Shown here one piece after another: positions 17,897 to 25,678 of a DNA stretch of 64,000 bases. Each line of letters opens with the position of its first letter. Within the stretch, counting starts at the first letter, position 1. Location: the NCBI GenBank assembly GCA_018889975.1, contig CP076546.1:3720001-3784000 (forward strand), given 5' to 3'. The DNA comes from Bacillus sp. NP157. GTDB lineage: Bacteria > Pseudomonadota > Gammaproteobacteria > Xanthomonadales > Rhodanobacteraceae. Position numbers and translations under genes: made by a program. The notes under the pieces are model-generated. The model searched no databases. It worked only from the letters and a program-made list of their open reading frames with translations, and was not told the DNA's origin.

Positions 17897-18898
17897 TCAG
17901 CGGGCGATGGCGTCGAAGCGGGCGGCGATGTAGTCGTCGGTGAAGCTGGTCATGCCGAAGTCACGGATGAAGCCGCAGTGCCCGCCATAGTTGGCGATGT
18001 CGAGCTCGACGTTCGGCGGCAGGTCGAGCTGGTCGAACGCGGCGATGGGGATCACCGGATCGTCGCGCGAGGTAATGATCGTGGCCGGGATGTGCAGGCC
18101 CTTCAGCCGGCTGCCGGCCACCGAGTAACCGTCGAGGTAGCCCTCGAGTGAATCGAAATCCGTATGCCGCAGCACCAGCGAACGGGTGAGGTCGCGCATG
18201 TTCTGGTTGAGCTCGTCCAGCTCGAAGTAGGTCTGCTGCGGGAAGGCCATCTGCTTCTGGCGCAGCGAGCGGCGCCACTTGCGCATGAAATACGCCTGGT
18301 AGATCCACGGCGCGTCGCTTTCCAGCGAGAACAGCCCTTCGGCCGGATCGATGATCGGGCAGACGGCCAGCACGTAGTCGAGCGGCACGGCTTCGCGGGT
18401 GGCCATCATGGCGGCGCGCAGCGCGAAATTGCCGCCCAGCGAGAAGCCGGCCACGCCCACCGCCTTCGCGGGGAACATCCGGCAGACCTCGCCCAGCGCC
18501 ACCACCACCTCGTCGATGCGGCAGGAGTGGAACAGCGCCTCGTTGAGGCCATGGCTGTCGCCGTGGTCGCGGAAGTTCAGCCGGAACACATCCCAGCCGT
18601 CTTCGAGCAGCCGGCTGCCGGTCTGCAGCACGTAGGTGGAATCGACGCTGCCTTCCCAGCCGTGGAACAGGATGGCCAGGCCACGCGATTCGCGCCCGGT
18701 TTCCTGCGCGGTGTAGCGGCCACTCAGGCGATCGCCGTGGCCGACGTCGATCAACACCTCGCGTGCATTTTCCTGCACCTTGCGCGCCCGCCTGGGCAGC
18801 AGCTGGCGACGCACGCCGCTGGACGAGAGCATGGTCTGGATATGGCCGCTACGCAGCGGCCAGGGCGGGATGAAATCAGCGCCGCGTGGCAGGCTCAT
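17897..18898 (-). CDS. Alpha/beta hydrolase of the YheT family
   Basis: A 333-residue hydrolase. The N-terminal PPWPLRSGHIQTM is characteristic of the YheT/EMB8 group. The nucleophile elbow is GFSLGG (Ser), the acid is in SRDDPVIP and the base is in NYGGHCGF, so the triad is intact. Substrates are probably short-chain esters or lipids; the family is poorly characterised. Its start overlaps the stop of the acyltransferase gene by 4 bases, so the two are translationally coupled and may act on related lipids. Confidence 0.9.
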   Translation of the reverse strand: MSLPRGADFIPPWPLRSGHIQTMLSSSGVRRQLLPRRARKVQENAREVLIDVGHGDRLSGRYTAQETGRESRGLAILFHGWEGSVDSTYVLQTGSRLLEDGWDVFRLNFRDHGDSHGLNEALFHSCRIDEVVVALGEVCRMFPAKAVGVAGFSLGGNFALRAAMMATREAVPLDYVLAVCPIIDPAEGLFSLESDAPWIYQAYFMRKWRRSLRQKQMAFPQQTYFELDELNQNMRDLTRSLVLRHTDFDSLEGYLDGYSVAGSRLKGLHIPATIITSRDDPVIPIAAFDQLDLPPNVELDIANYGGHCGFIRDFGMTSFTDDYIAARFDAIAR

Positions 18899-19695
18899 GC
18901 CGGCGTGTCGGTATCCAGCGCCAGCGCAATGCGCTCGCGGGCCGTTTCGGCCATGCGCCGGCGGCCATCGGCCGAGACGGACACGGGTTCAAGGAAATGC
19001 ACTTCCACGTCCAGCGGCGGGTCGCCGAGCAGGCGCAGGAAATTGCCCATGAAGCTCTCGCCTTCGCGGAACCCGGCGTCGACGACGCGGCGACCGTCGC
19101 GGGCGAAGCGCAGCGCGACCGGCTGCACGGGAACCTCGGCATCCAGGGCGGCCTGGAAGATGCGCGCATGGAAAACGCGAAGCACGCCGTTATGGCCGGT
19201 GCCGCCTTCGGGGAACACCGCCACCGAGCGCCCGGCGCGCAGGCGTTCGACCATCACCGCCATCACCGATGCCAGCGAATGGTTGTTGCCGCGGCGATGG
19301 AAGATGGTGCCGCCCTGGGCGGCCATCCAGCCGACCAGCGGCCAGCGGGCGATTTCGGCCTTGGCCACGAAGCAGGCCGCGCGCTGCGAATGCAGCAGCA
19401 CGATGTCCAGCCAGGAGGTGTGGTTGGCGACGAACAGCACGGCGTCCGGCAGCGGCGTGCCCTTGCGATGCACGTGGAAGCCGAACACCTTCAGCAGGAT
19501 GTTCGACCACAGGCGAATGGTGCGGTGGCCAAACGGCTCGCGACCGTCCTTCATCACCCCGCGCGCCCAGCTCAGGATGCAGGCACAGATGAAGACGCCG
19601 AACAGGATGTGCAGCAACAGCAACGGCACCCGCCACAGGTAACGCAGCGGGCGCACGCGGTCGCGTGGGGCGGGATTGGCGGTGGCGGCTTCCAT
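18895..19695 (-). CDS. 1-acyl-sn-glycerol-3-phosphate acyltransferase (PlsC family)
   Basis: A 266-residue membrane-bound acyltransferase with the NHTSWLDI motif (H-x4-D catalytic pair) at about residue 92 and FPEGGTG at about 163, the two hallmarks of PlsC/LPLAT enzymes. One or two N-terminal hydrophobic segments (about 20-45) anchor it. Members transfer an acyl chain to lysophosphatidate or a related lyso-lipid. The chromosome may carry another PlsC, so this could be an ornithine-lipid or specialised acyltransferase. Overlaps the YheT-type hydrolase gene. Confidence 0.9.
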   Translation of the reverse strand: MEAATANPAPRDRVRPLRYLWRVPLLLLHILFGVFICACILSWARGVMKDGREPFGHRTIRLWSNILLKVFGFHVHRKGTPLPDAVLFVANHTSWLDIVLLHSQRAACFVAKAEIARWPLVGWMAAQGGTIFHRRGNNHSLASVMAVMVERLRAGRSVAVFPEGGTGHNGVLRVFHARIFQAALDAEVPVQPVALRFARDGRRVVDAGFREGESFMGNFLRLLGDPPLDVEVHFLEPVSVSADGRRRMAETARERIALALDTDTPA

Positions 19696-19773
19696 GGAGC
19701 GGACAAGATTAACGACGCGGCGATCCCGCGGCTAGAGGAATCTTAATTTCTCCTTAAACGACCGCAGGTTGCT

Positions 19774-20253
19774 CTAGCCCCTTGCGTTGCCCAGCGGCAG
19801 TGCCGTGCTCGCCTTGACCGTCCGCAGCACGAAGCTGGTGTTGACGTCGGCCACGCCCGAGGCGTTCAGCAGGCGATCGAGCAGGAAGCGGGAGAAGCCT
19901 TCAAGGTCGGCCACGTAGACCTGCAACAGGTAGTCCATGTCGCCGGTGAGGGCGTGGCAGGCGACCACCTCGTCCCACCCATGCACCGTGGCGGTGAACG
20001 CCTCGATGGCCTCGCTCTCGTGCCGCGACAACTGCACGCGGACGAAGGCCTGCAAGCCGAGGCCGATGGCCCGCGGCTCCAGCCGCGCACCGTAACCGGC
20101 GATCACCCCGTCGGCTTCGAGCTTCTGCACCCGGCGCAGGCAGGCCGACGGCGACAGGCTGACCTCGCTAGCCAGCTCGGCGTTGCTGATCCGGCCCTGG
20201 GCCTGGAGTACGGAAAGAATGCGCAGGTCGGTGCGATCGAGGGTACCTTGCAT
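19774..20253 (-). CDS. Lrp/AsnC-family transcriptional regulator, likely controlling phhA
   Basis: A 159-residue regulator: HTH in residues 1-60 (LRILSVLQAQGRISNAELA, SPSACLRRVQKLEADGVI) and the RAM ligand-binding domain after residue 65 (GDMDYLLQVYVADLEGF). Lrp/AsnC proteins bind amino acids and form octamers. It is divergent from phenylalanine hydroxylase, so an aromatic amino acid is the likely ligand (inference). A TTG 24 bases upstream would add MDRFGEII; the ATG at 20253 gives the standard family N-terminus. Confidence 0.9.
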   Translation of the reverse strand: MQGTLDRTDLRILSVLQAQGRISNAELASEVSLSPSACLRRVQKLEADGVIAGYGARLEPRAIGLGLQAFVRVQLSRHESEAIEAFTATVHGWDEVVACHALTGDMDYLLQVYVADLEGFSRFLLDRLLNASGVADVNTSFVLRTVKASTALPLGNARG

Positions 20254-20310
20254 GATGATTTCGCCAAATCGATCCAAGACGCAAGATCATTGCACATCGG
20301 GCGGGTTAGC

Positions 20311-20335
20311 GCGCAACAACACAAGCCTATTGCGC
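20311..20335. promoter_or_regulatory. Inverted repeat GCGCAA-N13-TTGCGC between the Lrp gene and phhA
   Basis: GCGCAA (20311-20316) and TTGCGC (20330-20335) form a perfect 6-bp dyad lying between the two divergent genes. Position and size fit an Lrp/AsnC operator serving one or both promoters. Binding is inferred. Confidence 0.45.
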
Positions 20336-20389
20336 GGTACAACGCCTATGCTGGTGCCCTGATCCCACGCCCTGCCCGAGGAGGCACCC

Positions 20390-21277
20390 ATGGAAACGCC
20401 CCGCCGCGTCGAACACCAGCAGACCGACCGCGGATACGTGCCCGTCTATGCGACCGGCATCGTGGAGCAGCCGTGGGCCAGTTATTCGAAGACCGACCAC
20501 GAGGTGTGGGACACCCTGTACCGCCGGCAGAAGGCGCTGTTGCCGGCCTACGCCTGCAAGGAATTCCTTGAAGGCGTGGAGCGCTTCGGCTTCGGCGAAG
20601 GCGGCATCCCGCGCTTCGACGACCTGAACGCCGTGCTGGGCAAGGCCACCGGCTGGCAGATCGTGGCAGTTGAAGGCCTGCTGCCCGACGAGGTGTTCTT
20701 CGACCACCTGGCCAACCGCCGTTTTCCGGTCAGCTGGTGGATCCGCCGGCCCGACCAGCTCGATTACCTGTCCGAGCCCGACCTGTTCCACGACCTGTTC
20801 GGCCACGTGCCGCTGCTGCTCAACCCGGTGTTCGCCGACTACATGCAGGCATACGGCAAGGGCGGCATGAAGGCGCACGCCATCGGTCCCGAGGCGCTGA
20901 TGAACCTGACGCGCCTGTACTGGTACACGGTGGAGTTCGGCCTGATCAACACCCCCGAGGGCCTGCGCATCTATGGTGCCGGCATCGTCAGCTCGAAGGG
21001 CGAGTCGATCTATTCCATTGATTCCAAAGCACCGAACCGGATCGGCTTCGACCTGGAGCGGGTGATGAATACGAAGTACCGGATCGACACCTACCAGCAG
21101 ACCTACTTCGTGATCGACGACTTCGCGCAGCTGTTCGAAGCCACCGGCCCGGACTTCACCCCGATCTACGCAAGGCTGGCCAGCGGCACCCCGGTGGCCG
21201 CGGCCGAGGTGATCGAGGGCGACAAGGTGTTCAACGAGGGCACCCGGGAAGGCTTCGCTTCCGGCGCAGACAACTGA
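20390..21277 (+). CDS. phhA: Phenylalanine 4-monooxygenase
   Basis: A 295-residue pterin-dependent hydroxylase converting phenylalanine to tyrosine with tetrahydrobiopterin, O2 and iron. The iron ligands are visible: the two His of HDLFGH and the Glu of YWYTVEFGL; RPDQLDYLSEPDLFHD is the family signature just before them. It lacks the eukaryotic regulatory domain, and length matches bacterial PhhA (260-300). GAGGAGG precedes the ATG by 7 bases. The pathway continues to homogentisate or serves tyrosine/melanin supply; no phhB is nearby. Divergent from the Lrp regulator. Confidence 0.96.
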   Translation: METPRRVEHQQTDRGYVPVYATGIVEQPWASYSKTDHEVWDTLYRRQKALLPAYACKEFLEGVERFGFGEGGIPRFDDLNAVLGKATGWQIVAVEGLLPDEVFFDHLANRRFPVSWWIRRPDQLDYLSEPDLFHDLFGHVPLLLNPVFADYMQAYGKGGMKAHAIGPEALMNLTRLYWYTVEFGLINTPEGLRIYGAGIVSSKGESIYSIDSKAPNRIGFDLERVMNTKYRIDTYQQTYFVIDDFAQLFEATGPDFTPIYARLASGTPVAAAEVIEGDKVFNEGTREGFASGADN

Positions 21278-21346
21278 AACTCAACGTAGCCCTAACGAAC
21301 ATCCACTTAGGATGGAACTATCAAGGTCGAACAGGGTGGGTCCAAC

Positions 21347-21592
21347 GTGGTTGTCTTCGATATTCCTTTTGAGTCGGTCGGTCCTGGCCTTTGGCTGCTG
21401 CAGAAGAACGAGTCGGAATACGGCGAGTTCTGTTCGCGCGACGATGCCCTGGAATGCGCCATCACCGAAGCGCGTCGCCTGGAGGCCGTCAAGGCCTGTG
21501 CGGACATCGTGCTGAACATCGAAGGCAACGACGGCGTGTGGCGTGCGTTCGACACGTCCATCCGTCCGTATGCAGGCCGCATGAACGGTTAA
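21347..21592 (+). CDS. Small conserved-type protein (81 aa), DUF2188-like
   Basis: An 81-residue protein from a GTG start. The central part (GLWLLQKNESEYGEFCSRDD, then ALECAITEAR) resembles small stand-alone proteins that fold as a short beta-hairpin plus helix (DUF2188-like), but the match is weak and made by eye. Coding is supported by third-position G+C and by the strong terminator 31 bases after the stop. Function unknown. It follows phhA by 70 bases and may have its own promoter. Confidence 0.65.
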   Translation: MVVFDIPFESVGPGLWLLQKNESEYGEFCSRDDALECAITEARRLEAVKACADIVLNIEGNDGVWRAFDTSIRPYAGRMNG

Positions 21593-21622
21593 GCCGTTCG
21601 GAAAACATGGAGCAAGCGACGA

Positions 21623-21654
21623 CGGGTCGGCGAAAGCCGGCCCGTTATTTTTTT
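21623..21654 (+). terminator. Rho-independent terminator after the 81-aa gene
   Basis: Stem CGGGTCGGC / GCCGGCCCG with a GAAA loop (one T-G pair) followed by TTATTTTTTT. One of the clearest intrinsic terminators in this GC-rich window; it ends the phhA-side transcription. Confidence 0.9.
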
Positions 21655-21674
21655 GTTCGAGGAAAAACGCGGGC

Positions 21675-21712
21675 AAAATAAAACCCCGGCAGCAGGGGAG
21701 GAGCTGCCGGGG
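21675..21712 (-). terminator. Rho-independent terminator (minus strand) ending the candidate small RNA / SGNH transcript
   Basis: Read on the minus strand: CCCCGGCAGC, loop TCCTCCCCT, GCTGCCGGGG, then TTTTATTTT. A perfect 10-bp stem. The loop carries CCTCCCC, complementary to Shine-Dalgarno sequences, so it may be functional as well as a terminator. Confidence 0.88.
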
Positions 21713-21810
21713 TCGCGTCGGGTCCAGGCTATCAGGGGAAATAGCGGGACCCGGGACAATCGGTCGGAAGGAACACCGCCGGTTGCCAACAGGTCGCCTC
21801 TCGGCGATCG
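21675..21810 (-). ncRNA. Candidate small RNA with C-rich loops (sX13-like)
   Basis: Between the SGNH gene stop and the terminator, the minus strand has three consecutive hairpins: TCGCC-GAGA-GGCGA (21807-21794), an extended stem GGGTCC/GCTAT with loop TTCCCCTG (21752-21720), and the terminator with loop TCCTCCCCT (21712-21684). Two exposed CCCC loops and a terminator loop that can pair with ribosome binding sites are the layout of sX13, a Hfq-independent Xanthomonas small RNA; the identity is by memory of that architecture, not by alignment. A weak promoter (TTCACG, 18 bases, TATTCG, 21838-21809) precedes it. Size would be about 130 nt. Confidence 0.55.
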
Positions 21811-21847
21811 AATACTTAGATAAGGGCTGAGCCGTGAAGTTCCCGTA

Positions 21848-22555
21848 CTACTTACCGGGGTCGTTTGGGCTCTGTTTAACTTGGGCCGCCATCGCGTGGT
21901 CGGCGAGCCACGGACGCACCTGCGCGACCCAGAGCGCGTAGCCCTTCGGGTTCATGTGCAGGCCGTCTTCGATGAACAGATCCGGCTTGGGCTGGCCGTT
22001 GGCGTCGACCATGGCGGGCGCCACGTCGAGGAAGGCCACGCCCTTTTCCTTCATGGCCTGGTCGCGCACCAGCTGGTTCGCGCGATCGATCTGCGAAAGC
22101 AGGCTGATCCGGGCGATGCTGGGCTTGATCGAGATGAAAGCGATGGGCACGTCCGGCTGGTACGAGCGCACCCTGGCCACGAACGCGGTGAAGTCGTCGC
22201 GCACCTGTTCCGGCGTATCGCCGTTCTGCAGGTCGTTGTCGCCGGCGTAAAGCACGATGGCAGCCGGGTGGTACGGCTTGACGATGCGATCGGCGAAGGC
22301 GGTCGAGTCGTCCAGGTCGGAGCCGCCGAAGCCGCGATTGATCACTTTGTAACCAGCGAAGTCGGTGTCGAGCGACTTCCAGAAGCGGATCGACGAGCTA
22401 CCGATGAACAACACGGCGTTCTGCGGCGGCGGCGAGGCCTTGTCGGCCACTTCGAAGGCCTGGATATCCGGTTCCCACTTGGCGTGGTCGTTGTCCTTCG
22501 CCAGCGCGCCGAAGGAGAGAAACAGCAGGGTAAGGACGAGCGTGAGGCGTTTCAT
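21848..22555 (-). CDS. Secreted SGNH/GDSL-type hydrolase
   Basis: A 235-residue protein with a cleavable signal peptide (MKRLTLVLTLLFLSFGALA). SGNH blocks are visible: FIGSSSIRFW (nucleophile Ser, in the degenerate form common to platelet-activating-factor-acetylhydrolase-like members), GGSDLDD (Gly), YAGDNDLQ (Asn) and EDGLHMNPKGY (Asp and His). It probably deacylates a lipid or deacetylates an envelope polysaccharide in the periplasm; substrate unknown. Its stop lies just before the candidate small RNA promoter, and it may share the terminator at 21675. Confidence 0.88.
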   Translation of the reverse strand: MKRLTLVLTLLFLSFGALAKDNDHAKWEPDIQAFEVADKASPPPQNAVLFIGSSSIRFWKSLDTDFAGYKVINRGFGGSDLDDSTAFADRIVKPYHPAAIVLYAGDNDLQNGDTPEQVRDDFTAFVARVRSYQPDVPIAFISIKPSIARISLLSQIDRANQLVRDQAMKEKGVAFLDVAPAMVDANGQPKPDLFIEDGLHMNPKGYALWVAQVRPWLADHAMAAQVKQSPNDPGK

Positions 22556-22572
22556 GCCCCGACCGTAACCAA

Positions 22573-23274
22573 TTACGCTCCGCGGGACAAACCCTGTCGC
22601 TCCACCGGCGTGACCTTGAGCACCGCTTCGATCCGCGTGCCGTTCCAGCGGTAGATGAAGTGCTCAGCCTGGACGCAGGGCGCCACCACGTCGGGATAGA
22701 AGGCCGCCACGCACTCCCCGCCGGCATGCCGGGCGCTGTCGTAGACGATGCCATTGGAGCCCGCGTCGCGCAGTTCGCGGCCCAGCCGGACGCTGGCGAC
22801 ATAGGAATCCGGGTCGTGCTCGCTGGCCCAGCCACCGCGGATGTCGTGGAAGCGGCCGTTGATGGCGGTGCGGTAGCAACGCACCTGCACGTCGGTGGGC
22901 GGCTCCTTCGTGGCGGCGAGGAAGGCTTCGCGGTGGAACACGGTTTCCTCGATCGCCGTGGCGATGCTGTGTGCCGCGTAGAACACGCCCCAGTGGCCGT
23001 CGGAGAAGCGGCTGCCGTCCGGTGGGATGTGCGCGAAGGCGGCCATCACCGGCGTGGTGCCCGGACCGGAGATGCGGCGCTCGGGCGGGACCAGGCTCAG
23101 GGCGCCGATTTCCGCGCGCAGGCGTGGATTGGTCATCGATTCGATCGCCATCACGGCATCGATGTCCTTGGGATCCGCGATGCGGTCGAACAACCCGACC
23201 GGCGGGAAGCGGCTGGGCACGATGCGGTAGGCGTGGCTCCAGCGCACCCGGTGGAGCGGCGGCAGGGCGCTCAT
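22573..23274 (-). CDS. RES-domain toxin
   Basis: A 233-residue RES-family protein. The domain starts at AYRIVPSRFPP (first Arg) and includes GRFSDG-like SRFSDGHWGVFYAA, the conserved Glu in IATAIEETVFH, and the late Gly/Ser-rich region. RES toxins such as MbcT/ParT act on NAD+ (phosphorolysis or hydrolysis) or ADP-ribosylate targets, arresting growth. Its start overlaps the antitoxin stop by 4 bases (ATGA), the standard antitoxin-first order for this class. Confidence 0.88.
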   Translation of the reverse strand: MSALPPLHRVRWSHAYRIVPSRFPPVGLFDRIADPKDIDAVMAIESMTNPRLRAEIGALSLVPPERRISGPGTTPVMAAFAHIPPDGSRFSDGHWGVFYAAHSIATAIEETVFHREAFLAATKEPPTDVQVRCYRTAINGRFHDIRGGWASEHDPDSYVASVRLGRELRDAGSNGIVYDSARHAGGECVAAFYPDVVAPCVQAEHFIYRWNGTRIEAVLKVTPVERQGLSRGA

Positions 23275-23672
23275 CCGTTCCAGCCGCGCTGGGCGTCCAG
23301 GTACTGGCGGACGACGTAGAGGTCGGCGACGTTGCCGGAGAGCATGCGGTCCAGCGCCGGGCGGCCGCCAAACAAGGGCGCGGTGTTCGGTTTACGCACC
23401 CAGGCGTCGGCCTGGGCCGGATCGGGGAACAGGATCTGCAGGTCTTTCCAGATGCCGAGCAGGTAACTGATCCGCTCGATCACGTCGCGCGACGGCGAAC
23501 CGTCCTGCTGTTTCTTCCACTTGAAGTAGGTGGATTCCGGCGGGTCGCCGAGCAGGGTGCGCTGCTCGGCAGCCTTCAGTTTCCAGCGATCGGCCAGGCC
23601 GAAGAAGGCGCGGAGGGCGGGGCCGCCGAGATCGCTGGCGGGGGCCGGGTCGGTGTGGATGGCTGGGCGCAT
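23271..23672 (-). CDS. Xre/MbcA/ParS-type antitoxin of the RES pair
   Basis: A 133-residue protein with an N-terminal Xre-like helical domain (STYFKWKKQQDGSPSRDVIE contacts) and a C-terminal toxin-binding domain of the DUF2384 (MbcA/ParS/Xre) type, ending in PNTAPLFGGRPALDRMLSG, the region that plugs the RES active site. It neutralises the toxin and represses the operon through the palindrome 15 bases upstream of the ATG. AGGTGA serves as ribosome binding site. Confidence 0.88.
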   Translation of the reverse strand: MRPAIHTDPAPASDLGGPALRAFFGLADRWKLKAAEQRTLLGDPPESTYFKWKKQQDGSPSRDVIERISYLLGIWKDLQILFPDPAQADAWVRKPNTAPLFGGRPALDRMLSGNVADLYVVRQYLDAQRGWNG

Positions 23673-23686
23673 CGTTACTTCACCTG

Positions 23687-23711
23687 TGGAGTTTGATCAT
23701 ATCATACTCCA
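23687..23711 (-). promoter_or_regulatory. Palindromic operator-promoter of the RES/Xre operon
   Basis: A 25-base imperfect palindrome with arms TGGAGT and ACTCCA around TTGATCATATCAT, AT-rich in a GC-rich setting. On the minus strand it contains TATGAT, a good -10 hexamer. Its position right before the antitoxin gene fits an autoregulatory operator. Confidence 0.65.
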
Positions 23712-23740
23712 TAAGTGGACTTTTTTTCACCCCGCTATCC

Positions 23741-23861
23741 TGTAGGAGCGCGCCTGCGCGCGATAGCCCGGCTGCGACGCCATTCACGTGCAGGATGGCT
23801 ATCGCGTTCATCGCGGCTATCGCATGCATGGGGGCCGTTCGCGCGCAGGCGCGCTCCTACA
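23741..23861. repeat. Inverted REP pair
   Basis: Forward copy 23741-23763 and reverse copy 23839-23861 face each other between the RES/Xre operon and the end of the DUF885 gene. Between them are 75 bases without a feature. Confidence 0.85.
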
Positions 23862-23872
23862 CGGGGGGATGG

Positions 23873-25606
23873 TCAGCTGCCCTTGCGCGTGGCGATCCAT
23901 TCGTCCACGTGCTTTTCCAGCACGGGCATGGGCACGCTGCCCAGCGCCAGCACCATGTCGTGGAATGCGCGCAGGTCGAACTTTTCGCCGAGCTGCTTCT
24001 CGGCCCGTTCGCGCAGCTCGCGGATCTTCAGGTAACCCAGCTCGTACGACAGCGCCTGGCCGGGCCAGCTGATGTAGCGGTCGACTTCGTTGGCGATCTC
24101 GCGCTGGCTCAGCGCGGTGTTCTGGGTGAGGTAGTCGATCGCCTGCTGGCGGGTCCAGCCGAGGTGGTGGATGCCGGTGTCGACCACCAGCCGGCACGCA
24201 CGCCACATCTGATAGGTGAGGTAACCGAAGCGCTCGTAGGGCGTGTGGTAGATGCCCATCTCTTCGCCGAGGTATTCCGAATACAGCGCCCAGCCCTCGC
24301 CATACGCCGAGATGTAACCCTCGCGACGGAACGCGGGCAAGCCCTGCTGCTCGGCGGACAACGCCAGCTGCAGCGCGTGGCCGGGCATCGACTCATGCAG
24401 GGTCAGCGCCGGCATGTTGAACAGCGGGCGCGACGGCAGGTCGTAGGTGTTGACCAGGTACACATCCGCGCCGCCGCGACCGGACGTGTAATACGGCGCG
24501 ATGTCCGCGGGCACCGGCTTGATCGCGAACCGCTGGCGCGGCAGCAAGCCGAAATACTTCGCCAGCTGGCCGTCTACCTGCTTGGCCACCCAGGCGGTGC
24601 GCATCAGCAGTTCATCGGGGGTCTTCGCGTAGAACTGCGGATCGGTGCGCAGGAAGGTGAGGAACGCGGGGAAATCGCCCTTGAAGCCGGTCTCCTTCAT
24701 GACCTCGAGCATGCGCTCATGCAGGCTCGCCACCTCGCGCAGGCCGATCGCGTGGATCTCGTCCGGGGTCAGTTCCAGCGTGGTGTATTCGCGGATCTGC
24801 TGCAGGTAATACGCCTTGCCGTCCGGCATCGATTCGGCAGCCAGCGTCGTGCGTGCCCTGGGCATGTAGTCCTGGCGGAAGAACGTCAGCAGCTTCTTAT
24901 AGGCCGGCACCACGCCGTTGGCGATGGCGGCGCGCGCCTGCGCACGCAGGGCGTCGGCATCCTTCGCCGGCAGCGATGCGGGCATGTGTTTGAACGGCTC
25001 GTAGAGGGCGCTGTCCTCGGGGTTCTTCAGGTCGGCGACGGCGGCGATCGAGACGTCGCGGCCGTCGAGCACGGCGCGCGGCACGGTGAACCCGCGTGCC
25101 AGCCCCAGGCGCATGTTCGCGATTTCCTGGTCCATCCACGACGGGATCTGCTTCAGCCGCGCGATATAGGCGTTGTAGTCGTCGCGGCTGCGCAGGTCGT
25201 CGCCGTGCATGACATAGCCGACATCGGACCAGAACGCCGAGTCGCTGTTGAACGGCATCTGCCACTGGCCGAAACGTTGCGCGGCGGCAAGGTCGTAGAC
25301 CTGTTCGCGGTAGACCTCGTAGTCGACCCGCGCGTCGGGGCCGAGCTGGTTGCGGTCGATCCGGTCGAGCTGGGCCAGCACGTCGTTCCAGTAAGCGAGC
25401 CGCTTTGCCTGGCTTGCCGCATCCACGGTGTCCAGCCGGCCATCGCCCGGCTGCGCTTCGCCCGAGGTGAGGATGCCGGCCTGGCCGTTACGCCACGACC
25501 ATTCCTTCTGGTAGATGGCCTTGAACGCGTCGTCGGTCGCCTGGTTGGCGTGGGCGGCACCGGCAAAAAAGCCGGCGAAGGCGATGGCGCGGATCCAGGG
25601 GCTCAT
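23873..25606 (-). CDS. DUF885 family secreted protein (gluzincin-like peptidase)
   Basis: A 577-residue protein with an N-terminal signal peptide (ending about FAGAAHA). It belongs to the DUF885 family, whose members are distant zinc peptidases; HESMPGHALQ (residues about 400-410) is the HExxx(x)H-like zinc motif and EGWALYSEYLG a second conserved site with the third ligand region. It is likely a periplasmic or secreted peptidase; substrate unknown. Length matches the family (550-610). Neighbours give no functional hint. Confidence 0.9.
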   Translation of the reverse strand: MSPWIRAIAFAGFFAGAAHANQATDDAFKAIYQKEWSWRNGQAGILTSGEAQPGDGRLDTVDAASQAKRLAYWNDVLAQLDRIDRNQLGPDARVDYEVYREQVYDLAAAQRFGQWQMPFNSDSAFWSDVGYVMHGDDLRSRDDYNAYIARLKQIPSWMDQEIANMRLGLARGFTVPRAVLDGRDVSIAAVADLKNPEDSALYEPFKHMPASLPAKDADALRAQARAAIANGVVPAYKKLLTFFRQDYMPRARTTLAAESMPDGKAYYLQQIREYTTLELTPDEIHAIGLREVASLHERMLEVMKETGFKGDFPAFLTFLRTDPQFYAKTPDELLMRTAWVAKQVDGQLAKYFGLLPRQRFAIKPVPADIAPYYTSGRGGADVYLVNTYDLPSRPLFNMPALTLHESMPGHALQLALSAEQQGLPAFRREGYISAYGEGWALYSEYLGEEMGIYHTPYERFGYLTYQMWRACRLVVDTGIHHLGWTRQQAIDYLTQNTALSQREIANEVDRYISWPGQALSYELGYLKIRELRERAEKQLGEKFDLRAFHDMVLALGSVPMPVLEKHVDEWIATRKGS

Positions 25607-25678
25607 TCGGGTACCAATGCAGGCGTGGAAAGCCCCGATGATCGCATTTGCGGGCAGCCGGTGGTGTGCGAGTGCCAG

